NCBI GenBank assembly: GCA_024734555.1
Contig: JANPWX010000062.1
Span: forward strand, 391,267-455,266
DNA: 64,000 nucleotides
Direction of reading: 5' to 3'
From: Trochalopteron elliotii
Lineage: Eukaryota; Chordata; Aves; Passeriformes; Leiothrichidae
Shown in pieces: positions 1 to 12,760 of the stretch (its first letter is position 1; the number at the start of each line of letters is the position of its first letter). The notes beneath the pieces were generated by a model. It did no database searches, was not told where the DNA came from, and saw only the letters and a list, made by a program, of their open reading frames with translations. Made by a program: the position numbers and the translations under genes.

Positions 1-2189
1 AATCCTTTGATAGCCTGATTTACTTCTATCACTGAAATGGCAACACATCCTTCAGAAAAGCAGGACTTACTGTGGCTTCCTGAAGTAGCATAGACATTAA
101 GATGTAGGAAACATTTAAGCCGTCTAATTGTTCTGCCAATCTAATGCTAAGGTATTAATCTGTCACTGTGTCAAATTACATACCTTTATTTTTTTCAGTA
201 AAATGTGTCAGTGCTTAACAAACCTGAGCTGAAACAATTTATGGAGCAATTAGAATGTCAGCTCTCCTACAGATGACTTAAAATCTGAATCGAGGCTCCG
301 AAGTCACCATAACTTCCTTAATATTCTGCCAAAATGATGGGACTCTGATGCAGGAGCTATAAGGGAATCAGGTAGCTAGCAGCCATTATTAGTTCTCCTC
401 ATCTGTTTCTCCCTTTTATTTTATTTCCCGTTGATAAGGATTTAATAATGTATTTTCATATCAGGAATGGACACCAGGAAGGAAAACAAGTGCTCTTGCC
501 ACAGAAGATAAAAACACCATGATTTCCCCTCATCTCCCTTCAATTTATGCCCATCTCATTCAATAGACAAGTTAGTTTTGGATATACTCCAAATAATATT
601 TTCTAAGGCACACTAATGAATGGAGCATTGCTTCCATTTAGAAACTAAAAAACATGGGCCAAAAAGACATCCAGTGTCATTTGGTCTCATTGAAATCTCA
701 CAAATCTCTTCAAGGATATACAGAACTGATAATGAAAGTTGAATACATAGAAAAAGTCAGTGACATGGAGTTTCAAGCTGTTTTGTAAGACTGACATTTG
801 TTGAAGCAGTATAAAAGTACATTATATATGGCTAAGGTTTAGCTTCAAATGGCGACTGATTAAAAAGATAAACCCCCACTAAGCACATGGCCAGTTAATT
901 GTCACAAGTAATGGCAGGAATAAAACCAATAAACAAACAGAAAAACTGAACCACTTTTGGTTGTCAACAAGAACCCAAACTAAAGTTTGAGGCTTCTGTT
1001 TAGAGGCTTCTGTTTGAAGGCTTCTATATTTAAGAATTGGCTTTAAGGGAATATACTGATTTCTTGTTTTCATATCTTTCAGTGCATATCTTTTCAGTGC
1101 TTTACATTTTCTTACAGAATTATCCTGATACATGAAATAGTGACTTGAACTAATTATGTTGATAGTACCACTGCATTTGAGAAAATGAAATGCTTCATAT
1201 TGTTTCACTTTGTGCAGCAAAACATTTCTGGATTCTGGTTCATGTTTTATACCTGCATATACAGATAAACTATTATTCAGTAACCTATATTAAATAATAA
1301 TACTGCTTTCATAAAAAGGGAATTACTTGGGTTTTTCAGAGGTTTTCTGTGTGACTCATGTAAAATATATTTTGTTACAAGTCATAGACCCTCAAAGGTT
1401 AAACTTGTAAGTGTAAAATGAGCTCTGTTAATTTATATTATGTTATTTTCAGATGGGGAAAAGAACAAAGTTATCTATGCTCTACATGCAAATGATCACC
1501 TAAATAATATAGAGATCAGCATGAAGCAGAAACAACTTGTGACTACTTGTCTTTTTAGTGGCTGTCAAGAGAAAGTCAAATTGTAAGAAGAAATATAGCA
1601 GTCATATGAAGAGTTCATTTAACCTTTTGTGTCACATGAAGGTAACCTTATCCCAAACAATGGCAGAAAATATACACTTATCTGTTCATGTCATACATGT
1701 TTCTGTCACAAATGCACATATAAATTTGTAATTTTCCTTAATGTTGTAAGAAGATCTGGCATACAGAATCAAATTTAATTCAATGCAGTGAATTGAAAAG
1801 TACAAAGAATACATTTTCATGTCTTTAGCAGAAATTCTACATAATAAAAGACTGAAATTAGTGTTAAAAACAGAAATAAATACATTATGGTATTAATTCA
1901 CATTTTTCCTGTCTAAGTAAACTTCAGAAGAAATGGGCTAAATTTTATAAAATATATAGCTCATCCTCATTAATTATGAAGAATAACAGAAATACAAAAT
2001 CATACAATACAGCCATAAATGATAATACTTCCACTTGTCACTAGGAAAGAAAATGATTTACTGATTATCTAGTTACAGAGTTTTGTCTTTTATTCCATGT
2101 CAGTGGCATGAGCCCCCTCTTGAGAGGAATTATTTTGGGGCCTTGAGCTTTTCCTAAGAAGAAATAAAATCTACCCTGGGATTTTAGCG
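1..2189. other. AT-rich unique non-coding DNA
   Basis: No convincing coding region, RNA gene or recognisable interspersed repeat was seen on either strand. The only local structure is a short tandem repeat near 1.0 kb. Open frames here are short and of random-looking composition. Confidence 0.7.
989..1027. repeat. Short degenerate tandem repeat, about 2.6 copies of a 14-15 bp unit
   Basis: The core GAGGCTTCTGTTT is repeated, with the third copy cut short as AAGGCTTCTAT. Copies differ at one or two positions. It is an imperfect tandem duplication with no sign of function. Confidence 0.7.
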
Positions 2190-3500
2190 TGGTAGGATAA
2201 TAGAATATTCTGAGTTGAAAGGAATCCACAGGGATCACTGAAGTCCAACTCCTGGCCCTGCACAGGACAGCCTCAAGAAACACACTATGTGTTGAGAACA
2301 TTGTATAAACATTTCTTGAGCTCTGGCAGGTTTAGGACCATGACCACTTCCCTGGGGAGCCTATTTCAGTGCTCAAAAACCCTTTGGGTGAAGAACTTTT
2401 TCTAATATCCAACCTAAACCCCCTGTGACACAACTTCAGGTCAGTCCCTCAGGTTCTGTCACTGATCATCACAGAAAAGAGATCAGTGTCTGCACCTTCC
2501 CTTCATGAGGAAGTTGTGGACTGCTTTGAGGTCTCCACCCAGTCTCCTCCAGGCTGAACAAACCAAGTGACCAGTGGCTCATTGTATGATGTCTTCACTA
2601 TCTAGACCTCTAGACCCTTCACCATCTTAATAGCCCTCCCTTGGATGGTGTCTAGTAGCTTTCTATCTTTCTTATGCTGTGGTACCCAAAACTGTCCCCA
2701 GCACTGGAGGTGAGGCTGCCCCAACTCAGAGCAGAACAGGACAATCCCTTCCCTTGCCTGGCTGGTGATGCTGGGCCTGATGCACCCCAGGACAGGGCTG
2801 GCCCTCCTAGCTGCCAGGAGGTTTATTCAGCTTTTCATTGACCAGGACCTCCAGGTCCCTTTCCATGGCACTGCTTTCCAGCATCTCATTCTCCAGTCTG
2901 TCCACACAGGGTTGCCCCAACCCCAATGCAGAATCCAGCACTTTCCCTTTCTGAACTTCATGTGGTTGGTGATTGCTCAGCCCTCTGCTTTGCCAAGGTC
3001 TCTCTGCAGGGCCTTCCTGCCTTTGAGGGAGTCAACAACTCCTCCCAGCTTTGCATCATCTGCAAACTTGCTCAGTCCCTTCCAATCCTGTGTCCAAGTC
3101 CTTTATGATGATATTGAGGAGTTCAGAGCTGAGCATGGAGCCGTGTGGAGCCCCACTAGTGGCAGGTCACCACTCTGATGTCACCCCATTCATTGCAACG
3201 CTTTGTGCCTGAGCCACCTTTGAGCCACCTGCTAATCCATCACACTATGATGTGTTTGTTTTTCCAGCTGTGTGCTCGAACTTTTGTCCAGAAGCATCCT
3301 GTGAGAGAGACAGTATGGAAAGCTGTACTGAAATCCAAAAAGATTACACCAACTGGCTTCCCTTGATTAACTAGGTGGGTAATATTTTTGTAAAAGGAAA
3401 TTAAGTTTTACAGGCAGGACTTTGCCCTCACAAAGCTTTGCTGGCTGTGACTGATGATTGCATTATCCTACAGGTGTTTTTAATACCTCACACAATTAAT
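2190..3500 (-). mobile_element. CR1 LINE, 5'-truncated, minus strand
   Basis: Read on the minus strand, the order matches the 3' part of avian CR1: end of the reverse-transcriptase domain, then the region after it, then the 3' UTR. The 3' end lies near 2190-2230, where the plus strand reads as the reverse complement of the usual CR1 tail (a decayed form of TTGGACT..GATGATC..). The reverse-transcriptase box K-F-A-D-D is readable on the minus strand; plus-strand bases 3055-3066 encode F-A-D-D in reverse. Stops and frameshifts interrupt the frame, so it is a dead copy. Its upper boundary fades out around 3480-3550. At about 1.3 kb it is the longest CR1 in the window. The 137-residue plus-strand open frame inside it is antisense and not a gene. 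Confidence 0.9.
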
Positions 3501-6500
3501 TCCCCTAAATTTGTACTTCTGTTATAAGTACTGAAGCTTTCTTATTGGGATTTTGCAGGGAAGAGGGAGTTTTGGGAGTTTGTTTTCTTTGCTGTTGATG
3601 TCACTTTTATAGTATATGGAAAAGTCTTTACACCTCAAAAAATGAAGGGACAAATACAGAAAGATAATGAATCTCTCAGTGTGATTTATATCCTGCTCAA
3701 AGGAATTTTTTCCATTAATTTTTTCATTGATTTTTCAGCTGTGTCTGCAGATTACAGTGAATTAATTGCAAACATCAGCTCAGAATTTTTCCATATTTAT
3801 GACAGATTCATCTGGGTTACAGTCCATTAGTAATTAAGTATTAAACACAGCACTAATTCCTCTTGAGCGCATATAGCCGAAAGAATGTAATCCTACACAT
3901 GAATTATAGGGATGTTATATGAAAAGAGGTTAGAGTATCAGTGCTTATCTCAGTATGGAATGAAACAGTACAATGATAATTATTTTTTCTAACAATAGAA
4001 AGTATAGAAGCATTTTGAATGAAACGAAATAGAGGACAAACAATCAAGAGTTACTTGCAAAGTCTAAGCTTGTTGGAAACAGTAGTATCAATCCCTCTTG
4101 TGAGAAGTAGAATCTAACAGAGACTGCAGTGGATATCATAGCTATTTGACCATAATTATTCTACAGAGTTTCATTCATTTAACAGTTATAGGTGGTAAAG
4201 AAGTAAAATAGCTTTTACTTTACAAATAGAACTGTGGATTGATGAATGTTAAAGGCAAGACTGGACTTGAACAGGGGTATCTAAGCATAAGCCAGGAGCT
4301 TTCTCTCATCCCAGTGATGAAGATACTGGGGTTTAGTTGCTAGGTAACAGTGTCTTCAAATTTCCTAAGTCATTTAGTTGAGTTGAGCATACTCCACAAG
4401 GGATTTCTTGAGATATTCCTCCAAATTTTGTGAAATATTTCCCAGGCCCAAAGTAAAAATGGAATAATTTTTGTCAGAAGTAACAGCAGTGGAAGTACTT
4501 TTTTAGTGAATCAATTGTATTTTTGGTTTAAGAATGTTTAATATTGCAATTAATCTCTTATATTCCACAGCACAATACTAAAATTATTCAGTTTACTTCT
4601 GTTTAACATGGTTGCCCAAGTATTTACCATGCCCATACAATTGTAAATCTCAGGAAATATTCCTTCGTTCCTCTGCTTGTGACATCTCCAGATACCTTAA
4701 GATGTGCAGTATATACACTTTGGGCTACTGTGTCAGAGTTAACATCTACTTTTTCCAGACTAAATTAGATATTTTCCAGCTTGTTCCATTCATTTGAATA
4801 TCAAGAAGTTTTGTAAATTCTTAGTTTATGTTTTCACTCTGACTTTAATAAAAATGACAATGTTAGGCTTGCTTCACTGGCAATGCATGACTAAATTCTT
4901 TACAATAGGTGGAAAAAAACCCAAATTATGTCTGTTAGGAGAGCATAAAACTCAGCCAAGCAAAACACATTAACAGTGAGGTTAAATTATCTTCTTTTTA
5001 AGAGTACATATACAACTGAAAAAAATTAAAATATTAGTGTTTTAAATGTATTGACTGGAGGTGAGAAAAATAAAAAATAATCCTTTTGATTATTCCCAGT
5101 TTAAATCCACAGAGCAATTTCTACTAATCTACCCAACATTAATTGAAATTGTCATAATCAGTTAGCAGCTGCTGAAGTGTTTTGAAAAAACAAAGAAGAC
5201 ACAAAACACCAGTGGTTAAAGGGTCAAATATAGGAGCTGGACAGAACATAAAGAAGTGGAAGATGAAAAAAATGCAAAATCTGAAGATTTCATCTTACTT
5301 GAAGGACAACTATTGTTAAAGCCAATAAAGTAAAGTGGTATTTTGGCAATTATTATGTCAGACAAATTTTTAATAAACTGTTAATTTACTTTTATTAAAT
5401 GGTTTTTTCCTTCTATTGCCTCCACAATGTATCATAACTAGGCCATTGGTGCACACTTTGTACAGGCGTTTTCTTTTCAGGCCATTCTGAATATGGTTTC
5501 CTGACAGAAAAATGTTTAGTAGAAAATTGTTCTCTCTGGAGTGTTTTAGTCTCTGGCTCCTCTCTGAGATCATCATGGAGGTGTCAGTTGGGATTGTGGT
5601 TCTTGTGAATGTAAAGCATTGTGCATTGAAGTATAGCTAATTTATTCATGTAACAGATTCCATATTGGCTGGTACAATTGTTTTCTACTTGTGTCTACTA
5701 TGAAGCTGCAACTTCAGGCAAAGAAATGAGTGCCAAAATACCAATGTCACCTGAGCCACATTTATTGTCAGATAAAGGAATTATTCCAGAATAATTCAAA
5801 CAGTATGACATGCTTGTACCAGAGCTGAATGAAGTCCTACCAGTAACTGCACATCACACTTGGATATTTCATGGGCCTTGTACAGGAATGAACAGCAGAG
5901 AGGGCTGATGAGCATATTTCATGCCCTTTTGTAAACAAAATATTTCTGATAGTGATCCATTAAATTAGGTCTAGACTAAGCACAGCAGATAAACCCACAG
6001 TCCACAGTGGACGACACCAGTGATTAGTTTATTAAACTTACACTTCAAGATAATTAACTTAAGTGGATTGGTAAAGCATTTACTTTATTTGTATATATAG
6101 TCTATTTTAAGTCAGAGACGAGTGTCTAGCTAGCTAAATTTGAAAATAATCTGTTTACTTTCAAGTGATACAGATAGAAATCAAATGGAAAAACTAATGT
6201 GTTCTCAAAATATTTTAACAAAAAAAAATTGTTTTCATCATTAAAATGAGCATTGATTTTATTCTGCTCTTTCTGTGAAGGTATTTTGAGACTCTATTTT
6301 TTATTAGACTATTTATGTATACTCTCAAATTTCTTTCCCGCCAGGTGTGTGAAAACTAGCTATATATGTAGCACTGCAAAAAACAACTGAGCAAACTGTC
6401 AGTGCATGCTTTACCCTACCAGATATGTGAACTGCAGTTACATGTATCTTGAGTGTTGTTATAATTATTTGGTTCTTCTGCAAAAGTATTTTGTGCAGTT

Positions 6501-8480
6501 TTCTCTGTTTCTATTTACTGATGCTTTTAGTCACTGAAAGTAGAGGAGATACAGAAAGAGGTCAAAATTGACAGCAGAACTGAATCAGGGCTTCTCATGC
6601 CAATGAAATAATGAAAACCAGCACTGTTCTTACAGTAACAATAATGAATATAAATAGACAAAGCTCTGAACAGCTACTGTGAGAAAGAGAATAAGGCATC
6701 CATTTCAAGAAAAAATTTTTTCCTGTCATCACAGATAGCTTTGTGAACTGGATAAATTAGGATGCCCTTTAAACATTTTTCATGCTTCAAAAAATGTCTG
6801 TGAGAGACAGGTCTTCCTTATTTTCCTTTAAGGAATCAGACTTAATAGGTTGAATTTTACTTGTATTTTCTACACTAATATTTCTCATGTCAATCATTCT
6901 TGGACAAAATCTGTTATCTCATCTTTGACAAACTTTGGTACTTAATATGAATGCCTTTTTCCTTCCCTGGATTTATTGTCTCAAGCACACATATCCCTAT
7001 ATCTCTTCAGATAACAGCAGAGTGCAAGTACCATCTAAAGAATTGTCACTAGATACAAAACATTTGCCCAACTCTTTTTTATGTTTAAAATTAAGTCCAT
7101 AAGTAAATGTGTAAATCTGCACCAAAATAATTTAATGGAATAGCTTTATCGGTCTGATTTTATTCCATATAAAATGCTGGACACTATATGAAAAGATCAA
7201 AAAAGGAGATTTATTTGCTTTTTTGACTGATAGCATCTTCCAAGCCCACAAGATTAAAGGCATTTAATAAGTGCCATATAATTTAATTTCAAGAGATTAG
7301 AACATTTTTGTCTGTCACTAAATGACTCTATGGACCTAATGTATTTTATACCACATCTGTTAGAAAATCAGTGGAGAAATATCTTGCCTTTTATTGAAAC
7401 TATTTGAATATATTTATTTATTTTTATGGACTAACAAAATGGTAATTTGTGATTATATTTATTAATGTCCTCATGCTATAAGAGAAAAATTCTTCTGCAT
7501 AATTTACAATAATTTTATTCATAGGGAGATCTTAATCTGAATTAAGATTTACAGACATATTTTAGATTTTAAATTTTAAGAGGTACAACTGATGGAAAAG
7601 GAAGAAAGAGCAAATTTGGAATAGATTTTCCTTGCTAAAAAACGTATAACTTAATTTCTCTTTTGTTAGATTCATTCATTATGCTTCAGTCCATGAAAAT
7701 CTGTCTAGCTGCAGGCATCTCTTGTTCTGCAAAGCAAAACTTATACAGATTTCTACAATAATCTCTATTTTGAAAACTCTCTTAGGAAATTCAAAATTGT
7801 TTTAAAGATCTCAGCTACACAAATTTGCCAAAGGAATTATAAACATCTATGAGAATTTCTCTCTGATTTGGTGTTACCTAATCTGTCCTTCAGGGAAAAA
7901 TAATACACACCTAAGGCATAGCTTTCACAAGATGCATTACATCACTAGTACATGGGATTTAGAAGTCTGGTCAATCCAACTTCATTTAAATTTCAAAAAA
8001 GCATAAATATTTTGTTTATTCAGAGACTAACTTCATACTGCTCTGATATACTTCGAATCAATTATTTCTGTCATCAATGAGAAGTGCAAACTCAAACAGC
8101 TAAAGCTGGTATGATCCAGATCTGTTCCAAGGATAGGAACTGAAAATTTCAGTAGAACAGAGAGATGAGATAAAGTCTCTCAAGATTATACGTTTTACAT
8201 CTTTATTATAAAGCAGATGAAGATTTATGCAATTTTAAACCCTTTTCTAAGACACTGACATCGGCAGCATATCCAAAGCATAGATAATTTTTCTCCAAAA
8301 AGATAACAGGTACATTAAAGATGGTACGAAAATTTTTTACTATATTTCAATGCATCTCATCTATTAAGTTTACATGGGCAGAGATAACAAAACACCATGA
8401 CAGAAAATACAATTTAAATATGTGTTTGTAGTCTGTTATATAATTACTGTGTAATATATTTTTCAGCTCAAAAGTGTAAA
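3501..8480. other. AT-rich unique non-coding DNA
   Basis: Nearly 5 kb without a recognisable gene, RNA or repeat. Open frames are under 80 codons and look random. Homopolymer A and T runs are common, but nothing exceeds normal AT-rich background. Confidence 0.65.
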
Positions 8481-8506
8481 GCTGCTGAGCAAAGCTGCTC
8501 AGCAGC
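8481..8506. other. Perfect 10-bp inverted repeat (hairpin)
   Basis: GCTGCTGAGC at 8481-8490 and its exact reverse complement GCTCAGCAGC at 8497-8506 are separated by the six bases AAAGCT. It is a GC-rich stem in otherwise AT-rich DNA. It is too short for a microRNA precursor on its own, and the flanks do not obviously extend the stem. Confidence 0.8.
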
Positions 8507-11500
8507 AGCGTGTGTGTTTTTCTGACTGAAGAATTTTAGGTTAAGTGGAACTCCTTTGAGGAAAATGAAAGATTGCTCGATTCTCAAGAGTAACTAAACT
8601 TGTTTAACTGAGAGAATTTTCTATGGCTCCGAGGGGAATCTGTGCCCCTGCCTCTAAATTTATAGGTAACAGAAAGAGACTTCAAGGACACTGTAGAGTT
8701 TATTCCACATAGGAATCTACTGAAGGTTGCTTGATTACATAATGTAGGAGGAAAGGATATTAAAGAGAAGTGGCAAAATACATATTTCAGATTTTCATAT
8801 TCTCTCGAGCTCATAAGATCATTGTTTTCACTATTAAGAACAACAAAAAAATTGTTAGCTTATTACATAGTGTTCTAATAAAATAAGGGTCTAGAGAATA
8901 TTATTATTTTGACATCTCTTGCTGTGCTATTTACCCAACAAGACTCAACTAAAAAGGTTATCAAACAAAAATATAAACAAAGGGATCTTATGAAATCGAC
9001 AAGTATGAATTTGTAAAGACACAGCACAAAAAAACGAAACTGAAGCTGCTTATGGAGCCATACCAGCTTTTTTGTACCTAGGGGTTACATATGTGAGAGC
9101 TCAGTAGCCCAGAAACATAATGTCATGAAAAAAATAAATTCTGGTCTTACTGAAAAATCTTTTGCTTTAAAACTGCAATGATTAATTTGTCAATGCTAAT
9201 ATAGGATTCAAAGGGATTAGTGTAGTAGAAATGATCTAATCCTTAATCACAAAGCAATGTTGCACAGAGCTCAGCATATAATTTTTAGGAAAAATTAGTT
9301 TGTAAGACAGATGTCTGCTATGATATACCATTACCATTTTAGAAATAATACATTTCATACTATGAAACACACCAATGACAAGTTATATATGCCTACATGT
9401 GAGTGGAACACGACAGAGAGATTTTTGAAGAACACTGTATAATATGAGATGGCAGATGGAAAAGAACAAAAATAAATTTTACAGGATGGGAAAACTTTTC
9501 AGTACTTAAGACTAATGTTCACCAATTTTCTCTGCCTGTAATGAAACTAAAATACAAACTGTATACTACGCATGCTATTCTACTTTGAACATTTTTCTGG
9601 TTTTCTAGGATATTTTCAGGTATTCTTTGGGTTGGGGAATAGTATTTGTTGGGATTTTTTTAAAAGGCAGCAAAAGAAGGCTAAGAAGACCATGGAAGAG
9701 GCATTTCTGTTTATAAAATATGCATACCTTAAAAAAAAAAATGAAGGAAAGGAAAAGAAGAAGAAATCATTAGATTTGAAAGGAACTCAACCCAAACAGA
9801 ACATAAACAATTATAATGAAAATTTTGCAGTATTTTGAATAGGTATTCCAGTCAGTAAACCTGACTGAGTCTGAATACTATAATTACCTGCGTCATGCTT
9901 AATATTCTGTGGTTCATCAAATGAAATTAAAAGCAAGCTAACTCTAAGTAGTTCTGGAAGTCTGACTTAAAAATAGAAGTTTTATCAATGGCTATAGTTC
10001 ATCTTTTCTCAAAAAGTCTATCAGGTAACCAACACATCAAAGGACTTGCACTGCAGTTCTATCCTACTCTATTCTAATTATGAGGTTCTTCTCTGCAGGA
10101 AGCAATTCTAAAAGAACTGAAAAAAAATATTTTAAAGGCTACAAACATCAGAAGAATTCTGTGTCATACATCCTGAAATGCAGAATATCTTATCACCTCA
10201 CAGCTTGCAACAAGAACGTATACAACCCTTGTCTAGGTAAAGAATCTGGAAAACAGCTTTTCAAAATAACCTCTGAAGTTAATTTCTCACTATTACTAAC
10301 TTCACAATCTTATGTTAAAGATTCAAATAGTCTTTCATTGACCAAATGAAATTTGTGAAAAAGTATCATTTTCTAATATCTGCCTAAGAGACATATTTTG
10401 AATTTCCTGTATTTTAAATAGTGAGAAATAAACAATGTTGCAAGTAGAAGTAAAAAGAACGACACTCTTTTTGTCATATGTAGAAAATAACTTGTGTGGA
10501 AATGTTAGGATGGCGAGAAAAGAGTGTCAAACAAAACACACATTTTCAAACTTCCTTTTCTATACAAAGTTATAGTACCTCACTTTGGAAAATATTTCAC
10601 TTGTTCTGAAAGTACATGTCTTCTGAGCTCTGTTACGCACAACGAAGTCAAAGAGAGCCTTATATTTCCAGGAAGATGTGTCAGCATAATTCATGAAACA
10701 AAAACATTTATGACAGTTTACATTATTACATTTATATATTATAGCCTCTGCCATGACCTTCAATAGAGATCATCTGCAAGATTTTGATGCTATTGTCCCA
10801 GATTCAAAACAAATTGAAATGGTGCATAGAAAATATTCTGATTTACAATGATCAGCAAGAGTTGCTTAGAAGAAACTTGTACCTACAAAATGTGGTGTCT
10901 TAGCTTAATCTAGGTACAGAACTCATATTCCTGAATAGAGACCTGAATTGCATTTTTTACTTTATTTCTTATTTATACAGCTGATATTTCAAGTCATTAC
11001 GCCTGTGTTCAAAACTGAGTGTTCATAAACGACTTCACTTCCTCCCAGGTAATGTCATGTGACCATTCTCTCCTCATTGAATATGGCAGAGGTCAGGAAC
11101 ACACTCTACGTCTCTTGTTGAATGACACGCTAGACTCAGCTAGAAGAGGAGGTAGACACCTGTGGGCAGATTTCAGAAAGCATGTTTCTGTTCCTGGTTG
11201 AAGGTTTAAAAGGCCACAGAGGGAAAGTCACTTTGCTTCCCTCTCTTGCAATAGCTCCTAATAGAGGCTATGCAGCACATAGCTACAGAATGATAATAGC
11301 TCCAACCAAGAAATGTTCTACAGGTGAATCCCCTTAAACAAAATATAGTACCTGCAACTTCCAAAAGCCTGCTTGACTGAAAATGTCTATGTCTTCTACT
11401 CTTATTTTGACTTGTGTGCTGGGTTCTTGTGTTAAGAGAGCATGTAGAACTTAACTGCTCATTTTGGCCTGATATCTGGATGACACCAGAACACAGATTT

Positions 11501-12239
11501 CCAGATGAAATGGTTTTGTAACTATTAATCTTAGCTTAGATTCACAGGTAACTTTGTGATTCAAAACACAGAGTAAGGTAGATGCAAAGGATTAGCTTCG
11601 TGAAACTGCTTCTTAGGCACATCTGCCTCTACCCCACTGCTAGAGCCAGAAATAGATGATCTTGAACTCTCCCATTTGCCTTAACAAACCAGTCAAAAAG
11701 GCTTTGTCTGGCACCAAAACTGTCAAAACTGCTAAGGTTTTTAATTTGAAAATGGCAAGGTCTAGAGCTGCTCTATGACACAAATCATAATGCTGTTAAT
11801 TAAACTCTAAAGCAAATACTAAATTTTGAGCTGCAATAATTACCAACATTTTCTCTAGGGCTCAATATCAAGTACTTATTTCAATTAATTAACTGACATG
11901 ATGCCTTCAATAACTTTTCAAAAAAAAGAGGTGGTTAAAATTCTGCTGAATTTATTAATAAAATCTTTGCCCCTCAAAAGACTAAGCTTATAATCACCTT
12001 GTTCTCAAGAGATTAATAGCATGAAGTCCATAGCTATCATCTCTCCTTGAAAAATATTCAATATTCAGCAATAAAGTCTTTTAAAGTAAATATGAGATGA
12101 CAACTGATTAGAGATCTGTCAGCTTGAGCAGGAAGACTTGACACTTTGTTTCTAGCTGAATTTCAAGTCCCTTATTTCGATAATTGCACAAATGAAACTC
12201 TTGCATATTTTTCCAGGATGTGAAAGCTATGAGCAAATA
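8507..12239. other. AT-rich unique non-coding DNA
   Basis: No gene was recognised. A slightly GC-richer segment at about 10980-11290 contains a TATA-like TTTAAAAGG at about 11204 and a pyrimidine-rich stretch at about 11235-11250. That could be an old LTR remnant, but no termini or target duplication were found, so it is not called separately. The part from about 11760 is rich in TAATTA-type motifs. Confidence 0.6.
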
Positions 12240-12760
12240 GGAGCTGTCATTCATTTGTTAACATGATCTAAAAGTTACACATGAATGCAAAACATTTGAT
12301 TGGCCAAGTTTTTCTTTTGTGAACCAATACCCTGCTGCTTGCTAGACATTTTGAAAGGCTCTGAGGGATATGCATCCATCGTGATGGCTCATGAAATGCA
12401 ATTGTTCCCCTGTTCCAGTCATCATCTATTTTCTTCAGCTCATCACTAGATTCCAAACAATAGTCAACATCTCACTCACCAGCGTGATTGAACATTAGTT
12501 GCAGGAGCATTAGGAGACATCTGACTAAACTGATATTCATTTAATGTTTCCCATCAATCTGCTAGACAAATTTCATCAGGAGTTTCATGACTTTAACCCT
12601 TCAAATTTTATCAGAGAATTTAGTGCTGTCAGTCAGGATGTACATTTAAAGCTCCATAAGCATCGCTAATTCAATTGCTTGCAGGCACTGTAATGGCAGT
12701 ATTTATTTGATACAAATAAACCCGATAAGCAAATATTTGCAAAAATACTTAGACTCAGTT
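12240..12760. promoter_or_regulatory. Candidate conserved non-coding / enhancer-like block
   Basis: This is a hypothesis from base composition only. The segment has few homopolymer runs and several recognisable transcription-factor-like words: GATTGGCCAA at about 12298, ATGCAAA at about 12285, a forkhead-like ATTTATTTG and CAAATAAAC at about 12701-12722, and the perfect 12-bp palindrome GCAAATATTTGC at 12729-12740. Such spacing is typical of vertebrate conserved non-coding elements, but conservation cannot be judged from one genome. All of these words also occur by chance in AT-rich DNA. Confidence 0.2.

Noticed and set aside
2765..3178. 137-codon plus-strand open frame
   Set aside because: It is the reverse complement of CR1 reverse-transcriptase sequence; the real coding sense is on the minus strand and is broken.
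10980..11290. Possible solo LTR with TATA-like TTTAAAAGG
   Set aside because: No TG...CA termini, target duplication or family words could be found.
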